Source of the DNA: an uncultured Collinsella sp.
GTDB taxonomy: Bacteria; Actinomycetota; Coriobacteriia; Coriobacteriales; Coriobacteriaceae
Assembly: GCA_900540095.1 (NCBI GenBank)
Contig: UQEO01000014.1
Span: forward strand, 1-29,544
Length of the DNA: 29,544 bases
Direction: 5' to 3'
The notes under the pieces were generated by a model. It made no database searches and was not told the DNA's origin. It worked only from the letters and a program-made list of their open reading frames with translations. Positions 23,383 through 29,544 of the stretch are shown piece after piece. The translations under genes were made by a program, and so were the position numbers. Position 1 is the first letter of the stretch; every line of letters starts with the position of its first letter.

Positions 23383-23834
23383 AAAAACACCTCCTGAAAT
23401 TCCGATTTTCCAACAATACAAGCAGGAAATTATTTACCATCTGTATTTTTTTCTTTTTCTCATGAGTCGAACCCAAGCAAAGAAATGAAGAGCCAAGACA
23501 TAACCATGCTATAGCCATAGAACTTTCATTTCCACTCGTAAAGCCAATAGCTGACGCTATGAAAAACAGAACTGATGAAATGTAAAAAATCGAGCGAGCC
23601 TACAAACTCGAGCAGGAAATGACCCTGGTCAGGCGCGACGTTGACGCGCTTTTGCGATGAGGTGGCATGGGGGCTGACGATTGCGGCCCGCATCCCCGTG
23701 TTGCTGTCGGCGGCACCCTCACGCCAAACGCTTGCACATTCGGATTGCTACACAACGAATGAAACATATTGACGTGGAGCGCTGTTCATTCAGAGTCCAC
23801 CCCCTCGCCTCATCCTCAAGAGGTTCATCGAAGC
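23383..23834. other. Gene-poor stretch with remnants
   Basis: About 450 bases hold no convincing gene. The first 200 bases are AT-rich, continuous with the AbrB-like gene. At 23586-23660 on the plus strand a 24-codon open stretch (IERAYKLEQEMTLVRRDVDA, then LLR and TGA) is preceded directly by a stop. It looks like the tail end of a helical protein whose front is lost. Composition returns to high GC after about 23590, so the junction may mark the edge of an insertion. No terminal repeats were found. Confidence 0.5.
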
Positions 23835-24158
23835 CTACCCCACCGTGACGGATTCCCCGGTAAAGGTGCTGATCATTAACAGGATAAAGAAGGCCAAATA
23901 ACTGATGCTCAATAGGTAGGCGACGACCAAAAAGATAGTCCAGCCAACATTGGTTTTACCGTCGGCACGGCGTTGCTCGCGATTGCGGCAGAGCCAAATC
24001 GTCACGCCAATAGCCACAATCAACAGCACGAGTGCCGCTGCTGCCAACCCGGCAAGCGCAAACATAACGCCAATGCTCACAGCAATAACTGGAAGCAGTA
24101 GCAAGCCGCATCCACACCCACCGGGACTATAAACGGCAGATTGTCGACGTCGCCCCAT
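23835..24158 (-). CDS. Small membrane protein of unknown function
   Basis: This 107-residue protein starts at the ATG at 24158, after GGAG. It has a short basic N-terminus (MGRRRQSAVYSPGGCGCG), two closely spaced hydrophobic segments (LLLLPVIAVSIGVMFALAGL and AALVLLIVAIGVTIWLC), a basic loop (RNREQRRADGK) and a third segment (WTIFLVVAYLLSISYLAFFI). It lies 29 bases after the HigA-type gene on the same strand and is probably co-transcribed. No family was recognised. Confidence 0.7.
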   Translation of the reverse strand: MGRRRQSAVYSPGGCGCGLLLLPVIAVSIGVMFALAGLAAAALVLLIVAIGVTIWLCRNREQRRADGKTNVGWTIFLVVAYLLSISYLAFFILLMISTFTGESVTVG

Positions 24159-24187
24159 CGTCACTCCAACCTCAACATCTTTGAACA

Positions 24188-24526
24188 CTACAATGCGATA
24201 GCCTGCTGAACAGGAACGATCTTATCCAGTTCCGGTTCGATGCGCCTCTTCTCCGCCTCAAGATCAAACGCTATCTGGGCGCGCAGCCAATAACCATCCG
24301 TCAGGCCAAAGTAGCGGCAAAGGCGAAGATCGGTGTCAGCCGTAACACGACGCCTTCCCAAAATAATCTGCCCAATACGCTGTGCCGGAATCCCGGTCTC
24401 CTTAGCAAGGCGATATTGAGAAATGCCCATAGGAACAAGAAATTCCTCTTTGAGAAGTTCACCAGGAGTCACCGGCGACAGCAAATCGGGCGCGGTCTCA
24501 TCGCTTGTGATAATCGACGATTTCGA
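24188..24526 (-). CDS. higA: HigA-family antitoxin-type regulator, without a visible toxin gene
   Basis: This 112-residue protein matches HigA/VapI antitoxins: PVTPGELLKEEFLVPMGISQ, the HTH around YRLAKETGIPAQRIGQIILG with RRRVTADTDLRLCRYFGLTD, and GYWLRAQIAFDLEAEKRRIE. In the usual pair a HigB toxin gene lies just upstream; here the 110 bases upstream hold only a promoter and operator, and the next gene is an amidohydrolase. It may be a solitary regulator or the survivor of a lost pair. ATG 24526 starts at the conserved segment; an ATG at 24577 would begin only about six bases after the predicted transcript start. Confidence 0.82.
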   Translation of the reverse strand, partial: SKSSIITSDETAPDLLSPVTPGELLKEEFLVPMGISQYRLAKETGIPAQRIGQIILGRRRVTADTDLRLCRYFGLTDGYWLRAQIAFDLEAEKRRIEPELDKIVPVQQAIAL

Positions 24527-24589
24527 CATTCCAAGCCATCCCCTGTCTCCACTCAAAACAGACCCGATAGCGCTCATTACGATGCAATC

Positions 24590-24618
24590 ATAGTATCGCC
24601 TTACGTTAATAACGTCAA
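24590..24618 (-). promoter_or_regulatory. Promoter and operator of the HigA-type gene
   Basis: On the minus strand TTGACG (24613-24618), a 17-base spacer and TACTAT (24590-24595) form a strong promoter. A perfect 13-bp palindrome, ACGTTA-A-TAACGT on the plus strand (24603-24615), overlaps the -35 box and spacer. This is where an autorepressing HigA protein would bind. Confidence 0.7.
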
Positions 24619-24692
24619 ACGTTTCTATAGACTTACATCTCTATTATACCGTACATCTGTTCGTATTTTCTAGAACAGGTATTCTTCGCCAC

Positions 24693-25880
24693 TTAAGCAA
24701 GCAAAAGCAATCGTTTGTAGACATCGAGGCCTTTGAGCAGAATTTCCTCGTCAAAGAGCATGGTATCGGTATGCAGAGCACTCGTGGCATAGGCGGGACA
24801 GCCATCCGAATCGTGCGGGTTTTCTTGACCCTCCGGCACGCCCGTGCCCAGCAAGAAGAACACGCCCGGCAGATGGCGCTGATAGAAGGCGAAGTCCTCG
24901 GCAATCAACAAAGGCTCATCTACGAGCTGTAGTTCGGGCAAAGCCGGTGCAATGCAGGCAAATAACTCGGGGTCGTTATCGACTGGCGGATAGCCCTCGG
25001 CAAAGTCGAGATCGTACGTACAGCCTGTTGCGGCGCAGGCCTCGTCCAACACGCGGCGCACGCCCTCGCGCGCACGGTCGAACATACCGTCCGTAAACAC
25101 ACGCAGACTGCCGGCAACATGGGCCTCCCCCGCCACCGCGTTGCAGACGGTACCGGCCTGCAGCAGGCCGAACTTACCAATGCAGGGCTCGTCGGCACCC
25201 AACTCGTCAATCAATTCACGCTCGGCAACCAAGAACTTGGCAGCCGCCAGCGCCGCATCGTGCGATTCGTTTACGGGAACGCCGTAGGTCTTGGCGATAT
25301 GGATGCTTGTCCCGTGAATGTGCACGTGCGTCTCACTCGAGCGCGCCAGCAATGGACCGGAGCAGCTCGCCAACGTGTTCGCAGGCAGATCGGGCCACAC
25401 GTGAAACCCGAAGATGCGGTCCGCCCCGTAGCGCTCAAACACCCCGCTCTCACAAACTGTCTTGGCGCCACCGGTCGTCTCCTCGGCAGGCTGGAACACA
25501 AAGAGCACGTTGCGCTTGATGGTACCCGGCTGCTCACGAATCGTGCGATCGACAAAGGTTGCCGCCGCAAGTGCCATGGCCATGTGTCCATCGTGTCCGC
25601 AAGCGTGCATCTTTCCGGGATGCGCCGAGGCAAAGGCCGCACCCGTCGCCTCCGCGATGGGCAGGGCGTCCATGTCGGCGCGAATCGCCGTGGCACGCGT
25701 AGCGCCCACACCGGCATCGAAGAAGGCACAAACGCAGCTCGGACACGGATGGGTCACCTCACAGGCGAGCGGCGCCAACACGCCCTCAATATAGGCGATC
25801 GTCTGCGGAAGATCGAAGTCGAGCTCCGGGATCCTGTGCAAGTCGCGCCGATAGCGACGGAGTTCTTGGAGCTCGGTCAT
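24693..25880 (-). CDS. M20-family amidohydrolase, candidate N-acetyl-diaminopimelate deacetylase
   Basis: This 395-residue metal-dependent hydrolase shows the M20D blocks RRDLHRIPELDF, AIRADMDALPIAEATG, MHACGHDGHMAMALA (metal ligands Cys, His), VFQPAEETTGGAK (Glu-Glu) and a late LHTDTMLFDEEIL. The lid-domain region reads HGTSIHIAKTYGVPVNESHD, unlike the common GKGGHAA, so its substrate may differ from standard members. It is divergent from the lysine operon that ends in dapH, whose N-acetyl route needs an N-acetyl-diaminopimelate deacetylase of exactly this family. That role is an inference from context; hippurate/amino-acid N-acyl hydrolysis is the alternative. The ATG at 25880 has AAAGGA upstream. 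Confidence 0.85.
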   Translation of the reverse strand: MTELQELRRYRRDLHRIPELDFDLPQTIAYIEGVLAPLACEVTHPCPSCVCAFFDAGVGATRATAIRADMDALPIAEATGAAFASAHPGKMHACGHDGHMAMALAAATFVDRTIREQPGTIKRNVLFVFQPAEETTGGAKTVCESGVFERYGADRIFGFHVWPDLPANTLASCSGPLLARSSETHVHIHGTSIHIAKTYGVPVNESHDAALAAAKFLVAERELIDELGADEPCIGKFGLLQAGTVCNAVAGEAHVAGSLRVFTDGMFDRAREGVRRVLDEACAATGCTYDLDFAEGYPPVDNDPELFACIAPALPELQLVDEPLLIAEDFAFYQRHLPGVFFLLGTGVPEGQENPHDSDGCPAYATSALHTDTMLFDEEILLKGLDVYKRLLLLA

Positions 25881-25993
25881 AAAGGGTCCTTTCATAGGTG
25901 CGCGCCAGTTGCCATCTTATTGTGCCGCAAGATTGCCGCACCCTTATTTCCAGCATATCCCTGCATTTTTTAAACGTTATATACGAATACTCT

Positions 25994-26021
25994 TGTTTGG
26001 TAAAGTGCAACGTGGTAGGGT
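25994..26021 (+). promoter_or_regulatory. Candidate promoter of the lysine operon
   Basis: TTGTTT (25994-25999), 16 bases and TAGGGT (26016-26021) could start a transcript just ahead of the riboswitch. GTGGTA/TACCAC (26012-26030) forms an inverted repeat across it. The hexamers are weak, and other AT-rich positions upstream (TATATA at 25978) are possible. Confidence 0.35.
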
Positions 26022-26032
26022 CGTTACCACTT

Positions 26033-26189
26033 GATAGAGGCGCGGGCACGAAGAACCGCGGGCGAGCCGGCAGGCTTTGACCCCGTGGGGAGGCGAAACC
26101 CGCCGAACTGGGTTTTTCGGGCACGAACAACCTGGTGGGCCTGCGGGAAACACCCGCAGGACTGTCTGCAGCAATGCGGGAGCGCTATC
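26033..26189 (+). promoter_or_regulatory. Lysine riboswitch (L box)
   Basis: The RNA has the L-box conserved order: GATAGAGGCGC (from 26033), GAAGAACCGCGGGCGAGCC, GAGGCGAAACCCGCCGAA, CTGGTGGGCCTGCGGG with AAACACCCGCAGGACTGTC, and AGCGCTATC at the end. GATAG (26033-26037) pairs with CTATC (26185-26189) as the P1 helix. It lies directly upstream of the lysA-dapA gene, the expected target. Lysine-dependent control of the whole operon is expected. Confidence 0.9.
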
Positions 26190-26260
26190 CGGACATGGGG
26201 TCCACGCTATGCGGATTCGATGCGCAGATGGCGCCGTCTGGATAGCGAGGTTTACGGGAC
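26185..26260 (+). promoter_or_regulatory. Expression platform of the lysine riboswitch
   Basis: The P1 3' strand and following bases CTATCCGGAC (26185-26194) can pair instead with GTCTGGATAG (26236-26245) over 10 bp with one G-U. A rival pairing joins CGCTAT (26205-26210) with ATAGCG (26242-26247). Both end next to GAGG (26247-26250), the likely ribosome binding site for the ATG at 26261. No U-tract terminator is present, so the switch probably controls translation. Confidence 0.6.
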
Positions 26261-28570
26261 ATGGCATTGACCCCCAACGAAGCGTATGCGGCCAAGCAGC
26301 CGTTTGTGGACAAGGAGACGCTCGAGCATATCGTCGAGCAGTTCCCCACGCCGTTTCATCTATACGACGAGGCGGGCATCCGCCGCAACATGCAAGAGGT
26401 GCGCGACGCCTTTGCGTGGAACCCGGGCTTTAAGGAATACTTTGCCGTCAAGGCTAATCCCAACCCGGCGCTCATCTCCATTCTCAACGAATACGGCTGC
26501 GGCTGCGATTGCTCGAGTTATACCGAGCTCATGATTGCCCGCTCACTGGGTATCACCGGCCACGACATCATGTTCTCGTCCAACGACACGCCGGCGGCGG
26601 ATTTTGAGCTCGCCGACAAGCTGGGCGCCATCGTCAACTTTGACGACATCAGCCATATCGAGTTCTTTGAGCGCGTCGCGGGCCCCATCCCCAAGACAGT
26701 CAGCTGCCGTTTTAACCCGGGCGGCCTGTTCCAGCTCTCTAACGGCATTATGGACAACCCCGGCGACTCCAAGTACGGCATGACCACCGAGCAGCTCTTT
26801 GAGGCTTTCCGCATGCTCAAGGCCAAGGGCGCCGAGAATTTTGGCATCCACGCCTTCCTTGCCAGTAACACCGTCGCCAACGACTACTACCCCAAGCTCG
26901 CACGCATCCTCTTTGAACTTGCCGTGCGCCTGGAGCGCGAGACCGGCGCACATGTCGCCTTTATCAATCTGTCCGGCGGTGTGGGTATCCCCTATCTGCC
27001 CGAGCAGCAGGCCAACGACATTCACGCCATCGGCGAGGGAGTGCACGCGGCCTACGACGAGATCCTGGTTCCTGCCGGCATGGGCGATGTGGCCATCTGC
27101 ACCGAGATGGGCCGCTTTATGATGGGCCCCTACGGCTGCCTGATCACCAAGGCCATCCACGAGAAGCAGATTTACAAGGACTATATCGGCGTGGACGCAA
27201 GCGCCGTCGACCTCATTCGTCCCGCTATGTATGGTGCCTACCACCACATTACGGTGATGGGCCAGCCGGGTGGCGCCGACAAGATCACAGCGCCCGTTAC
27301 GGACACCTACGACATCACGGGTAACTTGTGCGAGAACAACGATAAGTTTGCCATCGACCGCGAGCTGCCGCAGATCGACATGGGCGACCTGCTTGTAATC
27401 CACGACACCGGCGCGCATGGCTACTCCATGGGCTACAACTACAACGGACGGCTGCGCTCCGCCGAGGTCCTGCTGCGCCCCGATGGCTCGGCCGAGCTCA
27501 TTCGTCGCGCCGAGCGCCCGGGCGATTATTTTGCCACGCTCGACGTGCTGCCGTGCGGCCGTGAGCTGCTGGCAAAGTCGCGCACCGAAAGTGCCCGCCG
27601 TCGGGCCCAAGACGAGCGCCTGGCTGTCGCCGCCCAATGGAACAAACGCATCCAGATCGCGGAAGCGAAGGAGAAGAACATGGATATCCGCAACCTCGAG
27701 GGCTCAATCGTCGCCCTTGTTACGCCGTTTAAAAAGGACGGCAGCGTCGACTTTGATGCGCTCGAGCGCCTTATCGATTTCCACCTGCAAAACGGCACCG
27801 ACGCCATCCTCACCCTGGGCACCACCGGCGAGAGCGCCACGATGACCGATGACGAGGACAACTCCGTCGTCGCCGCCGTGGTCAAGCATGTTGCAGGACG
27901 CGTCCCCGTCATCGCCGGCTCGGGCTCCAACTCCACGCAGACGATGCTCACCAAGTCGCTCACCTACCAGGGCTTGGGAGCCGACGGCCTGCTGCTCATC
28001 ACCCCCTACTACAACAAGTCCAATGAAGAGGGTATCTATCAGCACTTTAAGACCGTCGCCGATGCTGTGGACATCCCCTGCATCCTGTACAACATCCCCG
28101 GCCGCTGCGGCTGCGGCATCAGCGAGCGCAACGTAGAGCGCTTGGCCGCGCACCCCAACATCATGGGTATTAAGGAAGCCTCGGGCAACGTCGCCTACGC
28201 GGCCAAGATTGCCCACCTGCTGTCCGACGACTTCCGCATGTACTCGGGCGAGGACGCGCTCACCGTGCCGCTCATGAGCCTGGGCGCCTCGGGCACCATC
28301 AGCGTGTGGGCCGACGTTCAGCCGCAGCTCGTGCATGACATGTGCCGCGCCTATCTGGACGGTGACGTGGCACGTGCCCGCGATATCCAGATTGCCGGTC
28401 AGCCGCTCATCAACGCCCTCTTTAGTGAGGTCAATCCCATCCCCGTTAAGGAAGCGCTCGCTCAGATGGGTATGATCGAGGCAAACTACCGCATGCCTCT
28501 ATGCCCCATGGCAGACGACACGCGCGCTGCACTTACCGATGCTCTGAAGGGAGCTGGTCTGCTTGATTAA
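26261..28570 (+). CDS. lysA-dapA: Fused diaminopimelate decarboxylase - dihydrodipicolinate synthase (LysA-DapA)
   Basis: One uninterrupted 769-codon frame joins two lysine enzymes. Residues 1-about 440 are a PLP decarboxylase that turns meso-diaminopimelate into lysine: PLP lysine in FAVKANPNP, barrel segments GIHAFLASNT and INLSGGVGIPYLP, CTEMGRFMMGPYG and the active-site Cys block GNLCENNDKF. A charged helical linker of about 35 residues (ESARRRAQDERLAVAAQWNK...) leads to residue 474, where a complete DapA begins, forming hydroxytetrahydrodipicolinate from pyruvate and aspartate semialdehyde. The start at 26261 follows GAGG and the lysine riboswitch. The two activities are the first and last dedicated steps of the pathway. 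Separate production is still possible because dapA has its own ribosome binding site. Confidence 0.85.
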   Translation: MALTPNEAYAAKQPFVDKETLEHIVEQFPTPFHLYDEAGIRRNMQEVRDAFAWNPGFKEYFAVKANPNPALISILNEYGCGCDCSSYTELMIARSLGITGHDIMFSSNDTPAADFELADKLGAIVNFDDISHIEFFERVAGPIPKTVSCRFNPGGLFQLSNGIMDNPGDSKYGMTTEQLFEAFRMLKAKGAENFGIHAFLASNTVANDYYPKLARILFELAVRLERETGAHVAFINLSGGVGIPYLPEQQANDIHAIGEGVHAAYDEILVPAGMGDVAICTEMGRFMMGPYGCLITKAIHEKQIYKDYIGVDASAVDLIRPAMYGAYHHITVMGQPGGADKITAPVTDTYDITGNLCENNDKFAIDRELPQIDMGDLLVIHDTGAHGYSMGYNYNGRLRSAEVLLRPDGSAELIRRAERPGDYFATLDVLPCGRELLAKSRTESARRRAQDERLAVAAQWNKRIQIAEAKEKNMDIRNLEGSIVALVTPFKKDGSVDFDALERLIDFHLQNGTDAILTLGTTGESATMTDDEDNSVVAAVVKHVAGRVPVIAGSGSNSTQTMLTKSLTYQGLGADGLLLITPYYNKSNEEGIYQHFKTVADAVDIPCILYNIPGRCGCGISERNVERLAAHPNIMGIKEASGNVAYAAKIAHLLSDDFRMYSGEDALTVPLMSLGASGTISVWADVQPQLVHDMCRAYLDGDVARARDIQIAGQPLINALFSEVNPIPVKEALAQMGMIEANYRMPLCPMADDTRAALTDALKGAGLLD
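27680..28570 (+). CDS. dapA: 4-hydroxytetrahydrodipicolinate synthase, internal start within the fusion
   Basis: The DapA part is a full 296-residue (beta/alpha)8 aldolase: VTPFKKDGSVDFDALERLID, LGTTGESATM, LLLITPYYNKSNEEGIYQHF (with the active-site Tyr), YNIPGRCGCGI, and the Schiff-base lysine in IMGIKEASGN. Its ATG has AAGGAG (27668-27673) at the ideal 6-base spacing, inside the last lysA codons. This looks like a former separate gene whose upstream stop codon is absent. Both a fusion and a free DapA could be made. It ends 8 bases into the dapB frame. Confidence 0.8.
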   Translation: MDIRNLEGSIVALVTPFKKDGSVDFDALERLIDFHLQNGTDAILTLGTTGESATMTDDEDNSVVAAVVKHVAGRVPVIAGSGSNSTQTMLTKSLTYQGLGADGLLLITPYYNKSNEEGIYQHFKTVADAVDIPCILYNIPGRCGCGISERNVERLAAHPNIMGIKEASGNVAYAAKIAHLLSDDFRMYSGEDALTVPLMSLGASGTISVWADVQPQLVHDMCRAYLDGDVARARDIQIAGQPLINALFSEVNPIPVKEALAQMGMIEANYRMPLCPMADDTRAALTDALKGAGLLD

Positions 28571-29303
28571 GACTGTCATTATGGGAACGGGCCGCATGGG
28601 CTCGCTCATCCGCACCACCGCCGAGGGCGTTGTCGACGCCGCCGGTCAGCCCGTTTTTGATATCGTCGCCCAGATCGGTTTTGATCTGTCCGAGCTCGAG
28701 AGCGCCCCGGCAGCCGACGTCATCATCGACTTCTCGAACGTCGTTACCTTCGATGCCGTCGTCGCCTATGTCGAGCGCACGGGCGCCGCGTTGGTCTCGG
28801 GCACCACGGGCTACACACCCGATCAGATGGACCGCCTGCGCGAGCTGGGTCAGAACGCCCGCGTCATGCACTCGGGCAACTACTCTATCGGCATCGCCGC
28901 CCTGCGCCATCTGGTTGCCCAGGCCACGCGCGAACTGCCCGGCTTTGACTGCGAAATCGTCGAGACGCACCATAACCAAAAGGTCGATGCCCCCAGCGGC
29001 ACAGCCAAGTTGCTGCTCGATGCCGTCGTCGAAGCCGAGCCCGAGGCAGGCTACCGCCCCGTCTATGGCCGCGAGGGCATGTGCGGAGCGCGCGACCCCA
29101 AGGAGATCGGCATGCACTCGCTGCGCGGTGGCACTGTCGCCGGCGTGCACGAAGTGAGTTTCTTTGGCCAGGACGAGGAAGTCACGCTCACGCATCGCGC
29201 CACGAGCCGTCAGATCTTCGTCAACGGCGCCCTGGCAGCCGCGCAGAAGCTCGTCACCCGTGAGCACGGCTTCTATACGTTTGATCAGGTCATGTTTGCC
29301 TAA
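28563..29303 (+). CDS. dapB: 4-hydroxytetrahydrodipicolinate reductase
   Basis: This 246-residue enzyme reduces hydroxytetrahydrodipicolinate with NAD(P)H. It has the dinucleotide loop MGTGRMGSLI (Gly8, Gly10, Gly13), VIIDFSNVVTF, the SGTTGYTPDQM block and the catalytic EIVETHHNQKVDAPSGTAK (His-His and Lys). The start is a TTG at 28563 that overlaps the dapA stop by 8 bases, with AAGGGAG upstream; the next in-frame ATG would cut into the nucleotide-binding loop. It is slightly shorter than the Escherichia coli protein, as in many Gram-positive members. Confidence 0.93.
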   Translation: MIKTVIMGTGRMGSLIRTTAEGVVDAAGQPVFDIVAQIGFDLSELESAPAADVIIDFSNVVTFDAVVAYVERTGAALVSGTTGYTPDQMDRLRELGQNARVMHSGNYSIGIAALRHLVAQATRELPGFDCEIVETHHNQKVDAPSGTAKLLLDAVVEAEPEAGYRPVYGREGMCGARDPKEIGMHSLRGGTVAGVHEVSFFGQDEEVTLTHRATSRQIFVNGALAAAQKLVTREHGFYTFDQVMFA

Positions 29304-29342
29304 CCAGGTATCAACCGAATCCACCCAAAGGAGAGATAGCAA

Positions 29343-29544
29343 ATGAGCAGCGCAGCCGAGATGGATGCACAGGAGATTATCAACTACATCGCCACCGCGC
29401 CCAAAAAGACGCCCGTCAAGCTGTACGTGCGTGAAAAGCCCGGCATGAAGGTCCAGTGGGGCAATGCGCACGTCTACGGCGGTCGTCGCGGCAAGACCGT
29501 CTTTGGCGACTGGGATGAGCTCAAAGCCATCCTCGATGCCAATG
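29343..29544 (+). CDS. dapH: Tetrahydrodipicolinate N-acetyltransferase, N-terminal part (runs off window)
   Basis: An ATG with AAAGGAG upstream opens a frame that reaches the window end (67 residues seen). MDAQEIINYIATAPKKTPVK with LYVREKP, then GGRRGKTVFGDWDELKAIL matches the N-terminal domain of DapH, which acetylates tetrahydrodipicolinate. The enzyme commits the pathway to the N-acetyl branch. The left-handed beta-helix that holds the active site lies outside the window. It is the third gene after the lysine riboswitch, 39 bases past dapB. Confidence 0.85.
   Translation, partial: MSSAAEMDAQEIINYIATAPKKTPVKLYVREKPGMKVQWGNAHVYGGRRGKTVFGDWDELKAILDAN

Noticed and set aside
23383..23834. Insertion sequence ends or an attachment site in the gene-poor stretch
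   Set aside because: No inverted terminal repeats, target duplication or transposase fragment was recognised.
24527..24692. A HigB-type toxin gene upstream of the HigA-type gene
   Set aside because: All frames are short or lack RelE/HigB motifs; the region is promoter and operator sequence.
1..29544. CRISPR arrays, prophage genes or integrases
   Set aside because: No regularly spaced direct repeats and no Cas, phage structural or recombinase motifs were seen in any frame.

Overview
The window reads as a high-GC, gene-dense chromosomal segment from an anaerobic actinobacterium of the Coriobacteriia, most like Collinsella. This assignment rests on recognisable gene content (tandem acetate kinases, an acetyl-type lysine/diaminopimelate pathway, ECF transporters, a racemase plus D-aspartate-ligase-like pair) and on base composition. 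No rRNA, tRNA, CRISPR array, transposase or prophage gene was found.

Left part (1-9955). Two tandem acetate kinase genes lie on the minus strand. The second to be reached by transcription (1-997) is cut by a stop after a likely indel. They are followed by a frame-broken MFS exporter beside a LysR regulator, then a co-directional minus-strand housekeeping run: rnd, a YugP-type zinc metalloprotease, xseA, xseB and a HIT protein. A divergent plus-strand unit encodes a lipid/diacylglycerol kinase and a 30-residue membrane peptide.

Middle part (9956-15812). A membrane-anchored C69 (PepD-like) peptidase follows a leader rich in inverted repeats. Next comes the most striking unit: a 22-codon leader peptide with three consecutive Trp codons, a UUCG-capped terminator, a TrpP-like substrate-binding membrane protein, a double-ATPase ECF protein and an EcfT protein. 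It reads as a complete, dedicated tryptophan ECF importer under ribosome-mediated attenuation. Two palindromic intergenic elements sit between the S component and the ATPase gene.

Right-centre (15813-24700). An Asp/Glu racemase and a D-aspartate-ligase-like ATP-grasp enzyme form a probable peptidoglycan cross-bridge pair. Then come a MOSC protein, a secreted coiled-coil cell-wall protein whose signal peptide is put out of frame by a C6 tract, and a three-gene minus-strand unit (DUF4352-like lipoprotein, HTH protein, membrane Ser/Thr kinase). The lipoprotein leader can fold its own ribosome binding site into a 14-bp hairpin. An AT-rich patch (about 22890-23600) carries an AbrB-like gene and looks acquired. 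A small membrane protein and a HigA-type regulator with its own operator follow.

Right end (24693-29544). An M20 amidohydrolase, possibly N-acetyl-diaminopimelate deacetylase, is divergent from a lysine-riboswitch-controlled operon: an in-frame LysA-DapA fusion, dapB and the start of dapH. Together these supply diaminopimelate and lysine through the N-acetyl branch.

Three genes in the window are broken by what look like single-base or very short indels, two of them in or beside homopolymers. Either recent decay or sequence error should be kept in mind.
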